DNA of 64,000 nucleotides from Arthrinium phaeospermum. Lineage: Eukaryota > Ascomycota > Sordariomycetes > Amphisphaeriales > Apiosporaceae. The position numbers and the translations under genes were made by a program. Below the pieces are notes generated by a model, which was not told where the DNA came from, did not search any database, and saw only the letters and a list, made by a program, of their open reading frames with translations. Shown here one piece after another: positions 1 through 11,443 of the stretch (within the stretch, counting starts at the first letter, position 1; the number at the start of each line of letters is the position of its first letter). The stretch lies in NCBI GenBank assembly GCA_006503535.1, contig QYRS01000016.1, positions 310,001-374,000 of the forward strand, read 5' to 3'.

Positions 1-522
1 CGCGTCTGCTTTCGTCCATGTTGATGGTGAAGCCGTCGGCACCGTAGACGCCGAGGTCTACCACGGTATTCACAGCGAAGGAGGTCTTGTCGCCTGGAGC
101 TCTGGGGCTGAAGAAGTGCTCGATAGTCGAGTTTGATGACACGATCTTGTAGTAGTACGTGGTTGCCGGAGTGAGATCGCTGAGCGTGACCGTGTTCAAG
201 AAGGTTCTCGAGGTGCTGTATGTCTCCGAGTTGGTCGAGCATTGCACCATGTCCAAGGCGGCGGCAGATGTGCCGTATTGTACGCAGACCCGGATTGGCT
301 GCTCATACGTGTTCCAGCCAATGGACATGGCTATTGCCATAAGCTTCATACCTGAGAAGACCCCACCAGTTGAAGACAGAACTTACCATTAGGGCCCTTG
401 ATGGCAATTCGCTGCTGAACAGGCGTTGTCAAGTCAATAGGCTTGGCAGGTAGAGTTGCCAGCCCGAGAACACAGGATGCCAGAAGAGGTAGCCCCTTGG
501 CAAGGGACAGGAGATTGTCCAT
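1..522 (-). CDS. Purple acid phosphatase, secreted (5' part; runs off window)
   Basis: The N-terminal part of a metallophosphoesterase of the purple acid phosphatase type, which hydrolyses phosphate monoesters outside the cell. Exon 1 is 522-387, followed by an intron 386-331 (donor GTAAGT, acceptor AATAG); exon 2 runs from 330 past the window edge. The start at 522 opens a hydrophobic signal peptide (MDNLLSLAKGLPLLASCVLG). Splicing gives GPNAMSIGWNTYEQP, the typical opening of the fibronectin-like N-terminal domain, followed by VQYGTS and LTPATTYYYKI, also diagnostic for that domain. The catalytic metal-binding domain lies outside the window, so activity cannot be judged. The family call rests on this N-terminal domain only. 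Confidence 0.85.
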
Positions 523-2398
523 CGTGGAAGGACGAATCGACTCGAATCAGAATACATAATGTCTGACAAACCGAAAAATTACGTTTCCGTGAATGAATGT
601 ATTGGAAATTCTATGTTTGGACCAAAGTAGACAAGTTGAAGAAGTGGGAAGATGGACTGAAAATGGATTGTCTATCGGGACACGAAACTGTAGATGTCAG
701 TCGATTCTCTTGTGAACCCGCTAGGGCAGTACCTGCAACCGGAAGAATGTGACATTTCAAGCTTTGTAGGTGCACCTGCCATCTCTCTGCATGCGAGCTT
801 CTATGGTATTTCTCGGCCCAGACGAACCTGCCTGCAATAATTGGATGCTGCCATAATGTCATATCCCCAGGCGTAATGCCTATTTGTCCGCTAACAGCGA
901 AGGTGCGACGCTGGTGTCCCCGTGACGTCATGTCTGGCTTGGAACTATCTATCAAAGTAACAACAGAACAAGGAAGAGCAATGAGCTACCCGGACTTCAT
1001 GGATCGCAATTGGGTATTGATGCGCAGCCGAACGAATGAAGTGATCGACTCATTCAGCATCACTACCTAAGGAAGGCACGTGCCATCAGCTGCCATCTGC
1101 CGCCAACATGCAGGTCACGACTCGAAGCCATGACCAGACTGCAGCTCTCGATCAGCTGACAAGTAGGTTTGCACTAGATTCGCACGTGATCCTCCGATAG
1201 AGTTGCGGGATGTTGAGTATGAACGTAGTTATCGCGGCATGTGCCAGGCGCGCAGTGGTTATGTCTCTAATATCGGACACCAGAATACGAAACGGACTAC
1301 CCGCTGGACCGTGGCTTCAGTACAATTCCCGTCCTGCAATTGGCCGCAAATATAGATTATGGGCACCTTGAGCTCACCGGTCGGTCATTACTGTCGTCAA
1401 AATAAAGATTGCGTTACCCGGGAGCTCGAGCGTGTCTCGGGAGGGCCGAGCGTGGGGCACGCTAGGTCGTGCCCGAGCGTAAATAAACACGCTTCACGTG
1501 TCGTCTTGACCAATCGGATGCATTTCCAAACATCATTATTACCAGATACGGCGGTCTGGTTGGGGCCGTCGAGCTATGGCTGTCCAGCAAGCAGTGCATG
1601 TGGCGGATGAGCTCCCGCGAGACCGGTTACGGCCACGCCGAGATCCGTGGCTCAATGATACGATTGGGTTCATATTATACACAAACCCCTTTAATCTCGT
1701 ACCCGGCCTCCATGCCTGCTGCTAACATTATTACGTAAATGCTAGACTAGGGTTGAGTGTGTAAAGTTGGCTCTAATAATCTCATCGATCGATATAACGG
1801 ACACGCCTTAAAACGAGACACGAATAGCACATATGGAAAAGAAACACCCACCCACTCAAGAAGCCCAGCCCTACGAGTCCAGGTGCCCGGAATACATGAT
1901 CCATGGCTCGTACGGTTGTGATGGTGCCACATATGCCGCCACCAGACACAAGGACGTGCATAGAGTACCACACTGTTCGTGTCCTTCTTCGATAAATGGG
2001 CTTCGGTCGACACCGAGACTACGCGTCACTGTCGAATCCAAACAGCGGCCGAAGCAGTTCCAACGGGATACATCTTTTTTTCCTTGAGAATCCTTTGGTA
2101 CTCTGTGACATCACTCGCCGAGCTGGTCAGTATCGACAGGAAGTAACGTTCGATTCCACAATCTAGGGCCCTCAGATGCTGGGGGTGCTTTCGCTGTTGC
2201 CGTGGCCCTAGAACGTATTGCTAGCTTCAAGACTATCACATCATATTCCCGATCATGAAGGGCGGCCGGTTCACAACGGCCAGCGCCAAAGCGAGCCGAA
2301 TGTGGTCCTGGGTCCTGTAATTCAGAAGTTTTGAGGAAGCCTTGGTACGAATCGAAAAAAAGAAGAAAGATGATAATCTCCCCGGTAATTATACCCAT
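523..2398. other. Intergenic region, no gene recognised
   Basis: Contains the phosphatase promoter next to 523. No open frame has recognisable protein similarity or a plausible intron pattern. The only local structure I see is a GC-rich hairpin at 1455-1474 (7-bp arms GGGCACG/CGTGCCC, 6-nt loop). Confidence 0.6.
1455..1474. repeat. Short GC-rich hairpin
   Basis: A perfect inverted repeat: GGGCACG, six-base loop, CGTGCCC. It lies in a gene-free stretch, not next to a gene end, and no U-tract follows, so no function is assigned. Confidence 0.4.
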
Positions 2399-2442
2399 TA
2401 AGATCAACCCCTAGGCTGCTGCCACCCCCCGCACTTACCACC
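2399..2442 (+). repeat. Left terminal inverted repeat
   Basis: Starts TA AGATCAACCCC and continues GC-rich to the edge of the A/T block. Its reverse complement matches 3617-3660 at 39 of 44 positions. Confidence 0.7.
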
Positions 2443-3616
2443 CCATTTTACACCTAAATCGTCGATTTCTCTACCTTTTTATTTTAAAATATAAATTTTA
2501 AATAAAATAATATAAGTTAAATGTAAATTAATTTAAAAAGCGATTTAAATAAGGTTTTAATTAATAATTATTTTAAAAAATAAATTAAATAATTACGGTT
2601 TATATTAAAGTTTAAAAGTATATAAGAAATCTATATTTTTAATAATTAAAATAGTAAATAAATATATTAATAACTTTATTTTTTAATTTTAAAAACGTTA
2701 TTTAATATATTAAATTTAATTATAGAATTAAAAATATATATTTTAACTTATTTAATTAAATATTAAAATTTATATTAAATACGTTTTTTTAATTAATATA
2801 AAATTAAATAAAATACTTTTTATATTTTATAAATAACATTTATTATTATAAATTTATATATTTTTATATAATAAATTTTATTAAATATACTTTATTAAAT
2901 TATTTTTATATTTTAAAAAAGTTCTTTTTTAATAAAAAAAGCTAAGAAAATAATATTTATTTTTTATAAAATAAAAGAAATTACTTTTTATAATATAAAT
3001 CTTAATATAATATAATTATATTATTTATAGGAGTTATATATATATTATTATAAAATATTATAATTTCTTTAATTAATTAAATAAAAAAATCATATATTTT
3101 ATTCCTATATATTATATTTTATATATTAAATTTAAAAAATTATATATTAAATAACTTTATGAAATATCTTAATCCTTTCTTACTAAAACGTATAATATAT
3201 AAAATGGATTTTAAATATATATTTATTTTATTTTTTAAAGAATTTATAATTTAAAAATTATTTTTAATATAATAAATTTTTAAATATTTATTTATTATAA
3301 AATAAATAAATTTCTTTTAATAACGATTAAAATTTTATAAATTAAATAAACTATTTCTAATTAATATTAAAATTTATAAACATTTTAATTATTTTTGATT
3401 TTATTTTAAAAAATATTTATAATAACTAGATTTAAATTCTTTAAAAACAAAATTTAAAATTAAAGTATTAAATTAAATAAAATTATTTAAATATTAAACT
3501 TTAAATTCTTTTATAATAAAAACAAGTATATTATTAATATTTAAATTACTTTAATTTTATTAATTTTATTCGATTTTATATACGCTTTTTTATAAGGAAA
3601 GGTCGTATTTTAAAAA

Positions 3617-3660
3617 GGTGGCAACTGCGGGGTGTGGCAGCAGCCTGGGGGTTAATCTTA
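3617..3660 (-). repeat. Right terminal inverted repeat
   Basis: Ends GGGGGTTAATCT TA; inverted partner of 2399-2442. Three of the five differences are C/T or G/A transitions, consistent with RIP; the other two are transversions. Confidence 0.7.
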
Positions 3661-6600
3661 GTACCCAGACATTCGGAGGTGCCGAACAGCAAGCAGCCTT
3701 CTAGGGACCGACCACAAGGAGTAATTGTCTTGCGAATTTGCAAATGGGAACTCCTGGTTTGAAGGTTGGTAGTTGGTTTCCTTGATTGTCTGTCTGTCTG
3801 TCCAGAGAAACAAGATCGGAGGAGCGGCGCCCATGCGCATGTAGCGCCATCAACTCTGTGCTACGTGTAATCGGACGTGAGTTCGTCTTGTTACATTGTG
3901 AGCAGTTGTCATACGTCGGGTTGAGACGCCCATACGAACAGCACACGTGACAAACATATACCTGGTTTGTAAGCGGAGGACATCTATCTTGGCAATGATC
4001 TGTGCTCATAGATCGTTTATACTTGCCACAATTCGATTGATACTACATCAAGCACGACTGTTGAATATCGTAACTCCAAGACCGCGTCACGTTCGTTTTG
4101 ATCCGCGCTTCTACTGTCGCTCTAGGCGGCAAAATACATTTCTCCGACGGGATAATTACTTACTCAGCGTTCGTCATCGCAAGCGTGCCTTTGAAGGCGG
4201 AGAGCCAATAAATCAAGCAACCTGAGAGATGCCAAACGGCGATGCAACACTGATGGGCGCCGCTAACGAGAGTTACTATGCCGGCGGGTCTGCCGTCTCG
4301 CTTGTTTTTTATCGAGAGTGTCACAGGCCAAGCATGGCACACAGTAATCCCGAGGCGTTCGCCATGAACGAACAATATAACCCCAGATATAGCCCCGTGT
4401 TTCCGTGCTACGTCGCAAGGGCATCTGGACAGTGCATGCAAAGTGACGTGTGTCAGATATTCGCAAAGACCTGGAATTGTTGGTTCCACAGGCAACAGCC
4501 GTACGACGACGATGCAGTCTCGTCTTGTCGCTTGGGGCCTGACTTGCTGGCAGTTTCCTGAAATGCAGCCTAATCGCAGAAACAGGATACTTTGAAGAAG
4601 GGAAAACCGCCACCACCCGCGCAACAGCGGAATGAAAAAGGTTATTTCCTTGATCGTTTCCCTGTCCCAGTACATCGGTCGGCATCCGTCGGGTGCCAGC
4701 TTTCGCCAAGTGCATGTTCAAGGTCCCCTGCCCTGGTACAGTAGACAAACCAGCTAAGACTAGTGGGATATGCCTTCTACTAGTCGCTCGGGAGGCTCAT
4801 GGGGGCCCTGTCGCGGGAATAGCACTGCCGTTGTGCGACGGGGAAAGAATTTGCGGGCGGCAATAGATAAGCTTGGTCGGGTCAATCCCAGTGTGAGCGG
4901 CAGGCCTGGCCAGAGCTAGAACCACAAGTAAAAGCTCGCTAGCCTCAAATTAGGCCCCCTCCCATGAACATGGAGGATCTTTCCGGGCTTTGTCTCGCTC
5001 TCGCTCTATCTCGAATGAGGCCGGATCGGGCGAACGCCGCGATAACCAAACCACCAACGAGAAGTTTTCTCTTTCACACGTGCCCAGGCCAGAAGGCCGG
5101 CGGTATTCCAAACAGCGGTGAAAACTTCTCTCGGGCCGCCCGTGTCGCCGACATTGCCGTGATTTTGTCGGAAATCACCCATCTAGAACGCGGGCAACAG
5201 CTGGCCTGAACGTCTTGTTCTCTTACAGTACAAGAAGCGCTGCCCACCTGGTTTTTGGAGTCCATAGGAGCTAAGGCTACGGCAGCGAAGGGAGGATCGA
5301 AGAGGGGCGGCAAGCGGGGGTCCCGTTTGTTGGTCGGCCGGTTGGCTGCGTAGCAGACTGGGCATCATCAGCCAAGCAGCCGATCAGGATTTTAAACTTC
5401 AGCTGTGCCTGAGCCTAGGCAAGGTTAATACATAACACGTACTGCCCTCGCGTTCAGGTTGCATCCTGCTAGTTTAGCAGTGGCACTCGGCTGCTGGGTT
5501 GAGAATCCGCCCCTAGGCCCCTCGATCTCCTGTTCATCTCAAGGCAGTTCGCAGGCCGGCCGTCGATTTGTATCTCGAGGAATCCACATTCCGTTACTTA
5601 TGGATATGCAATGGATCCAAAGTGGCGCACTTGCTGAAACTGCTGAGATAAGCGTTGAGATGCGAGGGTTTCTTGACATGCCGAAGTCCATTATTGGCGG
5701 TGGTTTGCAGACAGAGAGACAGGTGTTCCTGCACTATCGACTCAGTTCCCATGCCCGCCGTCCATTGCAAGTGGAGTTGGGTTGAAGCACTGGGTAGGGT
5801 ACATTAGTAGTGGTCAATATATTGACGTGGCTCATGCAGCCGCAAGGTGTGACAGCGGCTCGCAGCGTTTTTTTGGTGCCCCATCCGGGTTCACTGGGCT
5901 CCAGGCCTTTCGTTTTCTTTTTTTCCCCTTCCGCCAACCGAACCAATATGCGAATATCAAAGGACGCCGCGATCATCATTCATCGACAATGCAATGCGAT
6001 GCTGCTGGATGCGCGCACACGTGGTTGCGCATGCCGAACCAAATCTCTCTAGCCTAGCGTCGCATCTGGACTGGACTGACTGAAACCCGTTCAACCGTTG
6101 TGCTAAAAACGTTGGACCGTATCAGGGAACATCCCAGCAGGAAGAGAAGGACGATCCCGTTGCCAAAAGAAGAACTGCCGATCACCCGCCGTGTTAGCGA
6201 ACTGCAGTGACTAATCCAATACCCCAGACTTCGGGTTTTTATCGCAGGGCAGTCCCTGCCTGTCATTGTCTTTTTTTGCTTCTTTGGGCATTGCTTGCGA
6301 CCGGCCGACACGGATTGGGCCTGGGTGGAGAGGGCGGCAGGAAAAAAACGCTTTGTCCCCGACCAAGTGGGCGACGAACCATCAAGTGGGAATTGGGCGG
6401 CGGCAGCAAGCAAAAGTGATGTCAACAAGGCGTGATGTCAAAATGGTAATCGTGTCGTGTCATGGCAATTTTACGAGAGGAGAGCAAGGGTCGGGAGGAT
6501 GCTAGGGGCGCATGACTAGCGAATCCCTCAACGTTCAGGGGCGTGCCGGGGCCAAGTCGCGCGCGGTGCACCGAAAGACAGCGGACCTGCAAATTTCGGA

Positions 6601-7756
6601 ATCTCCCTCCCTCCCTGCAACGTACAAGTACAGGCCTGTTGGCAGTGGACAAGAGCGAAGAAACGCATTGAGAAAATGGAAAAACCCGTTGCAGACTGGC
6701 AGAGCACCGGTTGCATCGGCCCACGAACGAAGAAGAAGGACCTTTTGAAGCGGAACACATGTTCTCTATCGCTATCGTTTGTCTCGTCCTATTTCGTTCA
6801 GCCCAAGCAGCCGCAGCGACAAACCCACCTACTAGCCAGCCGCCGAACCACTGGTCTGGACACACATGGCAATGTGCATTGAGGGAGGTAATGCACTCCT
6901 GAAATGCTGATTAAACAACATGCGATGGTATATCGCATCCAACATATAGTTGCTGCCTTAAGATCTTCCAGATATGCACAGATAAGGGGGTTTGCTAAGG
7001 TGGCTGATCTTCAGCTGAAGTCGAAGCTGTGTTGTCTGTCGAGTCTGTCCAAAATCTGCCAATGCCAGATTTGGCCTTGACCCTGGTCGCAACGGCGAGC
7101 TGACTGACAAGCAACGGAACCCACCTTTTGCCACCCCCACGAATCTGCCCCCCTGTAAGTCCGTAAGATAGGCCAAGCCCGCTCCAGGCAGGCATCAAGC
7201 ATGTAGGCAAGATCCTGCAACGACAATTTTGCCGTCGTGTGCTCGGTCGTTGGCCGTGTCATTCATTCACTTGGCCTGGACGGAGTCGCCCACTTTACGT
7301 CCACTGACTTGCACACACACGCGCGCACACGTACGAAAGCAACGGGTTTTCGCTTAAGCCCGCTTCTTCTGCCGTTGTTTCTATCCTTCTAGAAGATCCA
7401 CAAGTCCCCTGCGGGCCCGTTACATTGCGCCTGCAGATGTCCAGTTTCATCTTATTTTCCCAGCAAGCCCGTCAGGTAGAGTTCGACTTCCCGCTTGAGG
7501 CCGCACTACTGCGCAGCAAGTAAAAGGCAGCGTGCTCGCCGCAGGTCACTGACTCGCTCGACTCGGGGTGGAACCAGCCACGTTCTGTCGCACATTTTAT
7601 TTCTCAGACGAAACTTGAGATCCAAAACTCAATCATCAGTCCAGTTGCTGAATCCGACTTCTGCTTACACACAAGTACGACTTACATGCACCATTGACCA
7701 CCTACCTACATACTACGATTCGAGTTGAGGGGAGCCAAAGAAGAAACGGAGCAGAG
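3661..7756. other. 4.1-kb gene-free stretch
   Basis: No open frame here looks like a protein: the longest (minus strand 4160-4675) is rich in unrelated residues, has no motif and no supporting neighbours. Base composition is ordinary, unlike the AT element to the left. It includes a small TGTC tandem repeat and, at its right end, the upstream region of the HET gene. A non-coding RNA or a lineage-specific gene cannot be excluded. Confidence 0.55.
3787..3802. repeat. TGTC tetranucleotide repeat, 4 copies
   Basis: Four perfect tandem TGTC units in non-coding DNA. Confidence 0.8.
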
Positions 7757-8950
7757 ATGGACAACATAACCGCAGTCCAGCAGAAGCTGGACTTGTCGAA
7801 AAACCAAATACGCATGGTCGAGCTGCAGCCGGCGCCCGAGCTGGGAGATCGTGTGGTGTGCCGGCTGGTCAACGTGACGCTGACGGACAAGCTCGAGTTC
7901 GTGGCCCTCTCGTCGCTCCTGGGCGACGCGCCCATCACTACCGAATACGTCACCGTCAACGACCGGGCCATCCGGATACCCACCACCATCGAGCAGGCGC
8001 TGCGCCACGTGCGCGCCGTCTTCCTGCCCGCCATCTCCCTCAACGACCCCTCGCCCTCCTCGCCCACCGACGAAAGCACCACCCACATCAGCATACACAG
8101 CAACGGCAGCGGCGGCAATGCCAACGGCAACGCCAACATCACCAACTACCGGGATGCGTGGGAGAATCTACCGCCGCCGCCAAAGAGGGAAAAGACTCTG
8201 CCACCAGCGCGGAAACCGCCAGGTTGGCTGGTGCAGGTGCTGCGCAACGTGAAGTCGATCCTGCCGGACCCGAGTAAGTCCCGGAGGGACCGGGAAGCCC
8301 TCAAACAGACGCCCAACACGCTGTACGTGTGGATCGACGCCCTGTGCGTGAACCGGAACAGCGCGGCCGAGTCGTCGGGGCTGCTGGGCCACATGGGCGC
8401 CGTCTACCGGCAAGCCAAGATGGTGATCGGCTGGCTCGGCCTGAAGGGCCCGGACACGGACCTGGGCGTCGAGGGCCTGGCCCTGTTCGAGCAAGCCCTG
8501 CCGCCGACGTTCGGCGAGCCCGGGGACGAGGCGCTGCACCCGGAGAACTACGCGCCGCGGCACGAGTGGATGAAGCCGCTCGACGTGGTGTGGGGCGAGT
8601 GCGCCAACTCCCCCTACTACCCGGGCCTGTACGACATGCTGAGCCGGCCCTACTTCAACCGCAACTGGATCCTGGACGAGCTGGCGCTGGCGCGCTACCC
8701 GGCCTTTTTGATCGGCGACCGCATCCTGTCGTGGAACCAGGTCCTGGCCGCCAACCGCATCGCCGAGGAGATCCGCGACCATGACTCCGACGTCTGCCCG
8801 CCCGAGATGAAGCACCTCATGCACGAGTGGCCCCTCGGCACCGTCTACACCCTCCTGCGCGAGCACGAGAAGCGCCAGCGGCTCGAGCGGCAGCAGCCGG
8901 GCTACTCCAAGACCTCTTCGTTATCGACGACCTCCAGCAAGTCTCGGTGA
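7757..8950 (+). CDS. HET-domain protein (heterokaryon-incompatibility type)
   Basis: A 397-residue single-exon protein. The ATG at 7757 is the first true ATG of the open frame. HET motifs appear in the family order: IRMVELQPAPELGDRVVCRL, then FVALSSLLGD, then IPTTIEQALRHVR, LYVWIDALCVNR (the conserved W-I-D-x-x-C-I/V core) and MGAVYRQAKMVIGWLG. A Ser/Asn/Gly-rich insert (THISIHSNGSGGNANGN) separates the first two blocks. HET proteins trigger cell death on non-self fusion in other fungi; whether this short form, which lacks a long C-terminal effector or repeat region, does so is unknown. It lies outside the metabolite cluster on its left side. Confidence 0.9.
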   Translation: MDNITAVQQKLDLSKNQIRMVELQPAPELGDRVVCRLVNVTLTDKLEFVALSSLLGDAPITTEYVTVNDRAIRIPTTIEQALRHVRAVFLPAISLNDPSPSSPTDESTTHISIHSNGSGGNANGNANITNYRDAWENLPPPPKREKTLPPARKPPGWLVQVLRNVKSILPDPSKSRRDREALKQTPNTLYVWIDALCVNRNSAAESSGLLGHMGAVYRQAKMVIGWLGLKGPDTDLGVEGLALFEQALPPTFGEPGDEALHPENYAPRHEWMKPLDVVWGECANSPYYPGLYDMLSRPYFNRNWILDELALARYPAFLIGDRILSWNQVLAANRIAEEIRDHDSDVCPPEMKHLMHEWPLGTVYTLLREHEKRQRLERQQPGYSKTSSLSTTSSKSR

Positions 8951-10199
8951 TGACGACCATCATCATCATCGAATCATGATGTTTACCGACGAGAAAAGAA
9001 ACGAAAAAAAGAAGAGAATATGATTTATCTAGAAAGAAACGAAAAGGTCTTGACGGGTAATGATGGACGAGGGACGGCCATAGACACGGACATGAGAGCG
9101 GTGTCGGCGGTTCTTTCCGGATGAGAGATTTTATATAATGCATCAAGCGGATATGGCATTGGGGGGCGTTTGGAATTTTTCAACACATACCATAGAAAGG
9201 CGTTCGTCTGCCACGGCCTAACAACAATACCCCATTTTCTTTTTTTCCCTATCTTTTGGATTCCCTTTGTTTGCTTTTCTTGGTTGGAGGTGGAGATGGT
9301 TAGACGGGGTTCTCCATGCTGAAGTTCGGCTTCCAAGATGGGAGAGGCATATACACTAGACACACATCCGAATCAAGCGCATCTTAGGAGCTCGTGGGCT
9401 CTTTAAGAGTCTACAGTCAAATACACCGTCTTTTGTTCAAATGCCCAATGCAGAACCAGTGTCCCATGTCTCATGTCTCAAACTTGAACCAGCCTATCGT
9501 GGATCCATTCATTCACTGTCCCTGGTGCTGTCAGCTATGGCTACGATTAGCATTGGCCCAAGATATCCGATGCGAAATAGTATCTCCCCCGAGTTCCTAT
9601 TAATATCCAACGGCGGTGTGTAGAACACATCACCAACCAATCACCGCGGGGGAGACCAATGGGTGCCCCAGAAATGGTGCCGGCAAAGAGTTGCCAGCCA
9701 AGGCGCTAACACTCCGATAAACGCCGATCTGCCGCAATTGCAAATCGACCGGATCAACGATCAACATCAGGTACACACTCCGGCAGCCAACCAAAAAACC
9801 ACCGTTGCGTCCCGAGTCCCATTGGTCATCGGAGGGGTTTGTCCGATGCCCGGATTTCTCAATCAGGAAGTTGGTTATGGATACGAACTGGCTAGTGTTG
9901 TTTTTGCAGCTTTGCCCTGATCCAGGGCGGCAAGCGGTCGACAACAATTGCTTAATACGAGACATTGGTACGCTGCAGTTGCAGCGCATGAGAAACTGGA
10001 TCCCCCGACTGGGTATCTGGGATGCACAATCAGACGATGTCAGGAACCGGCCGGCCTACAGCTCGATAGTCATATCTGCGTGTATATATAGCCCCTCAAC
10101 ATACAGACCACGAGAATCGCATCTGTTATCCACCAGCTGCAACACCACCAATCCTCACCTCGCCGATTCTATTGCAAGAATCAATTGCCAGCCTTCAAG
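8951..10199. other. Intergenic: HET 3' side and AA9 promoter
   Basis: No gene seen. The right end is the promoter of the AA9 gene, with a TATA box at 10083-10090. GC-rich G-runs near 9646 and 9831 resemble carbon-repressor (SYGGRG) sites but are too short to call. Confidence 0.6.
10083..10090 (+). promoter_or_regulatory. TATA box of the AA9 gene
   Basis: TATATATA, 110 nt upstream of the start codon at 10200, followed by a CA-rich leader typical of fungal 5' UTRs. Confidence 0.6.
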
Positions 10200-11201
10200 A
10201 TGAGAGTTTCCGCCGCTGCCAGCCTCGCCGCCTTCACCGGCCACGCGCTCGCCCACGGCGGCGTGCAGGAGTACATCATTGACGATGTGGCCTACAAGGG
10301 GTATGTGCAACCAACCATTGGTTATTCTGATCCCCGACACGAGAGAAACAACTGACGGCAATTTAACTAGCTACGTGTGGCACGAGCCGTTCGAGGGCCA
10401 AACCCACCTGATTCAGCGCTCCTGGCACTCGTACCCCATCACCGATCCCCAGTCGAGCAACATGACGTGCAACTTCCGGGGCGCCGCGGTCCCCGACGCC
10501 TACCACGCCCCCGTCACGGCCGGCAGCAAGATCTCGGCGTCCTGGAACGAGGACGGGTTCGGCTGGGTGCACACCGTCGGCCCGCTAATGGCGTACATGG
10601 CCGCCTGCCCCGAGTCCGCGGAAGACGGCTGCACCAGCCTGAGCACGACGGACATCGCGGACCTGGACTGGTTCAAGATCGCCGAGGAGGGGCTGCGGGA
10701 GGGCAAGGCGGTCGGAGAGAAGGCCGGCTGGTTCCAGTGGGATCTCTGGGAGAACCAGGTCACGGACCGCTGGGACGGGGTCGTGGTGCCCAAGTCGCTG
10801 AGGCCGGGCAAGTACCTGATCCGCCACGAGATCATCAACCTCGAGCTCAGCCCCGTGCAGTTCTACCCGGACTGCGCGCAGCTCGACGTCCGCGGCGAGG
10901 GGGACAGTGTGCCGACTGCGGAGTACTTGGTGAAGTTCCCGGGAGGCTACTCCGTGACCGGTAAGTAAAAGCCATTAATCTCTACCCTTGCGTTATTTCC
11001 ACCCAAGAGGAGTTTGATCTTATCTTGCACATATGGCTAATTTGACGACAGACCCGGGTATTGCGATTGCCGGCCATGTGACTAACGACATGGTTACCAA
11101 GGTGAGTGATTCCTCCCATCATCTGGGACGAATGACCCATCGTATCTAACCATTCATCGCAGAACTACACGGTGCCTGGACCCAAGGTTTGGAGCGGATA
11201 A
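10200..11201 (+). CDS. AA9 lytic polysaccharide monooxygenase (secreted, no CBM)
   Basis: A copper enzyme that oxidatively cuts cellulose or related glycans outside the cell. Exons are 10200-10300, 10371-10960, 11052-11101 and 11163-11201; all junctions are GT-AG and keep frame, giving 259 residues. A signal peptide of 18 residues exposes His19, which becomes the N-terminal copper ligand (HGGVQEY). The second copper ligand is His101 (GWVHTVGP) and the axial Tyr is Tyr199 (QFYPDCAQLDV). The motifs GWFQWDLWENQ and LRPGKYLIRHEI are also AA9-type. There is no C-terminal linker or carbohydrate-binding module. It stands alone with its own TATA box and is not obviously part of the metabolite cluster. 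The last three exons are very small, so the 3' end was set by frame and the AA9 C-terminus. Confidence 0.93.
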
Positions 11202-11443
11202 GATAATGACAGTACTGTTTTGAGGTGTGCTTGGACTGGTGGGCAGAAGACACTTGGTGTTCAGGAAAGCAATAGGCCAACTGTACCGGGATGAACGAAC
11301 ATGTAATGAGGAACGCTGCGTATATTTTCCCGATTGACGATTCACGCTGTTAGATAAATGTTGTTGTTTATTGAGACGATTCAACCACCCACATCTCCGA
11401 TCTGGTGCTGCTGCTGATGTCATTTTCTGTTTGTTTTTTCTAC

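Larger units (their letters stand above)
2399..3660. mobile_element. RIP-degraded AT-rich element with terminal inverted repeats
   Basis: About 1.26 kb. The core (about 2447-3610) is nearly all A/T; by eye roughly 5-10% G+C. The few remaining C residues are mostly in CpT or CpG and rarely in CpA, as expected when RIP has removed CpA. The block ends abruptly in GC-rich sequence at both sides, and the two ends are inverted copies of each other (2399-2442 and 3617-3660, 39 of 44 matching without gaps). A TA dinucleotide sits at each outer edge, which would suit a Tc1/mariner-type TA target duplication. No transposase can be read. The best call is a dead DNA transposon or MITE-like element; the class is an inference. 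Confidence 0.65.

Noticed and set aside
4160..4675. Open frame of 171 residues on the minus strand
   Set aside because: No motif, no codon pattern like the neighbouring genes, overlapped by open frames on the other strand; probably chance.
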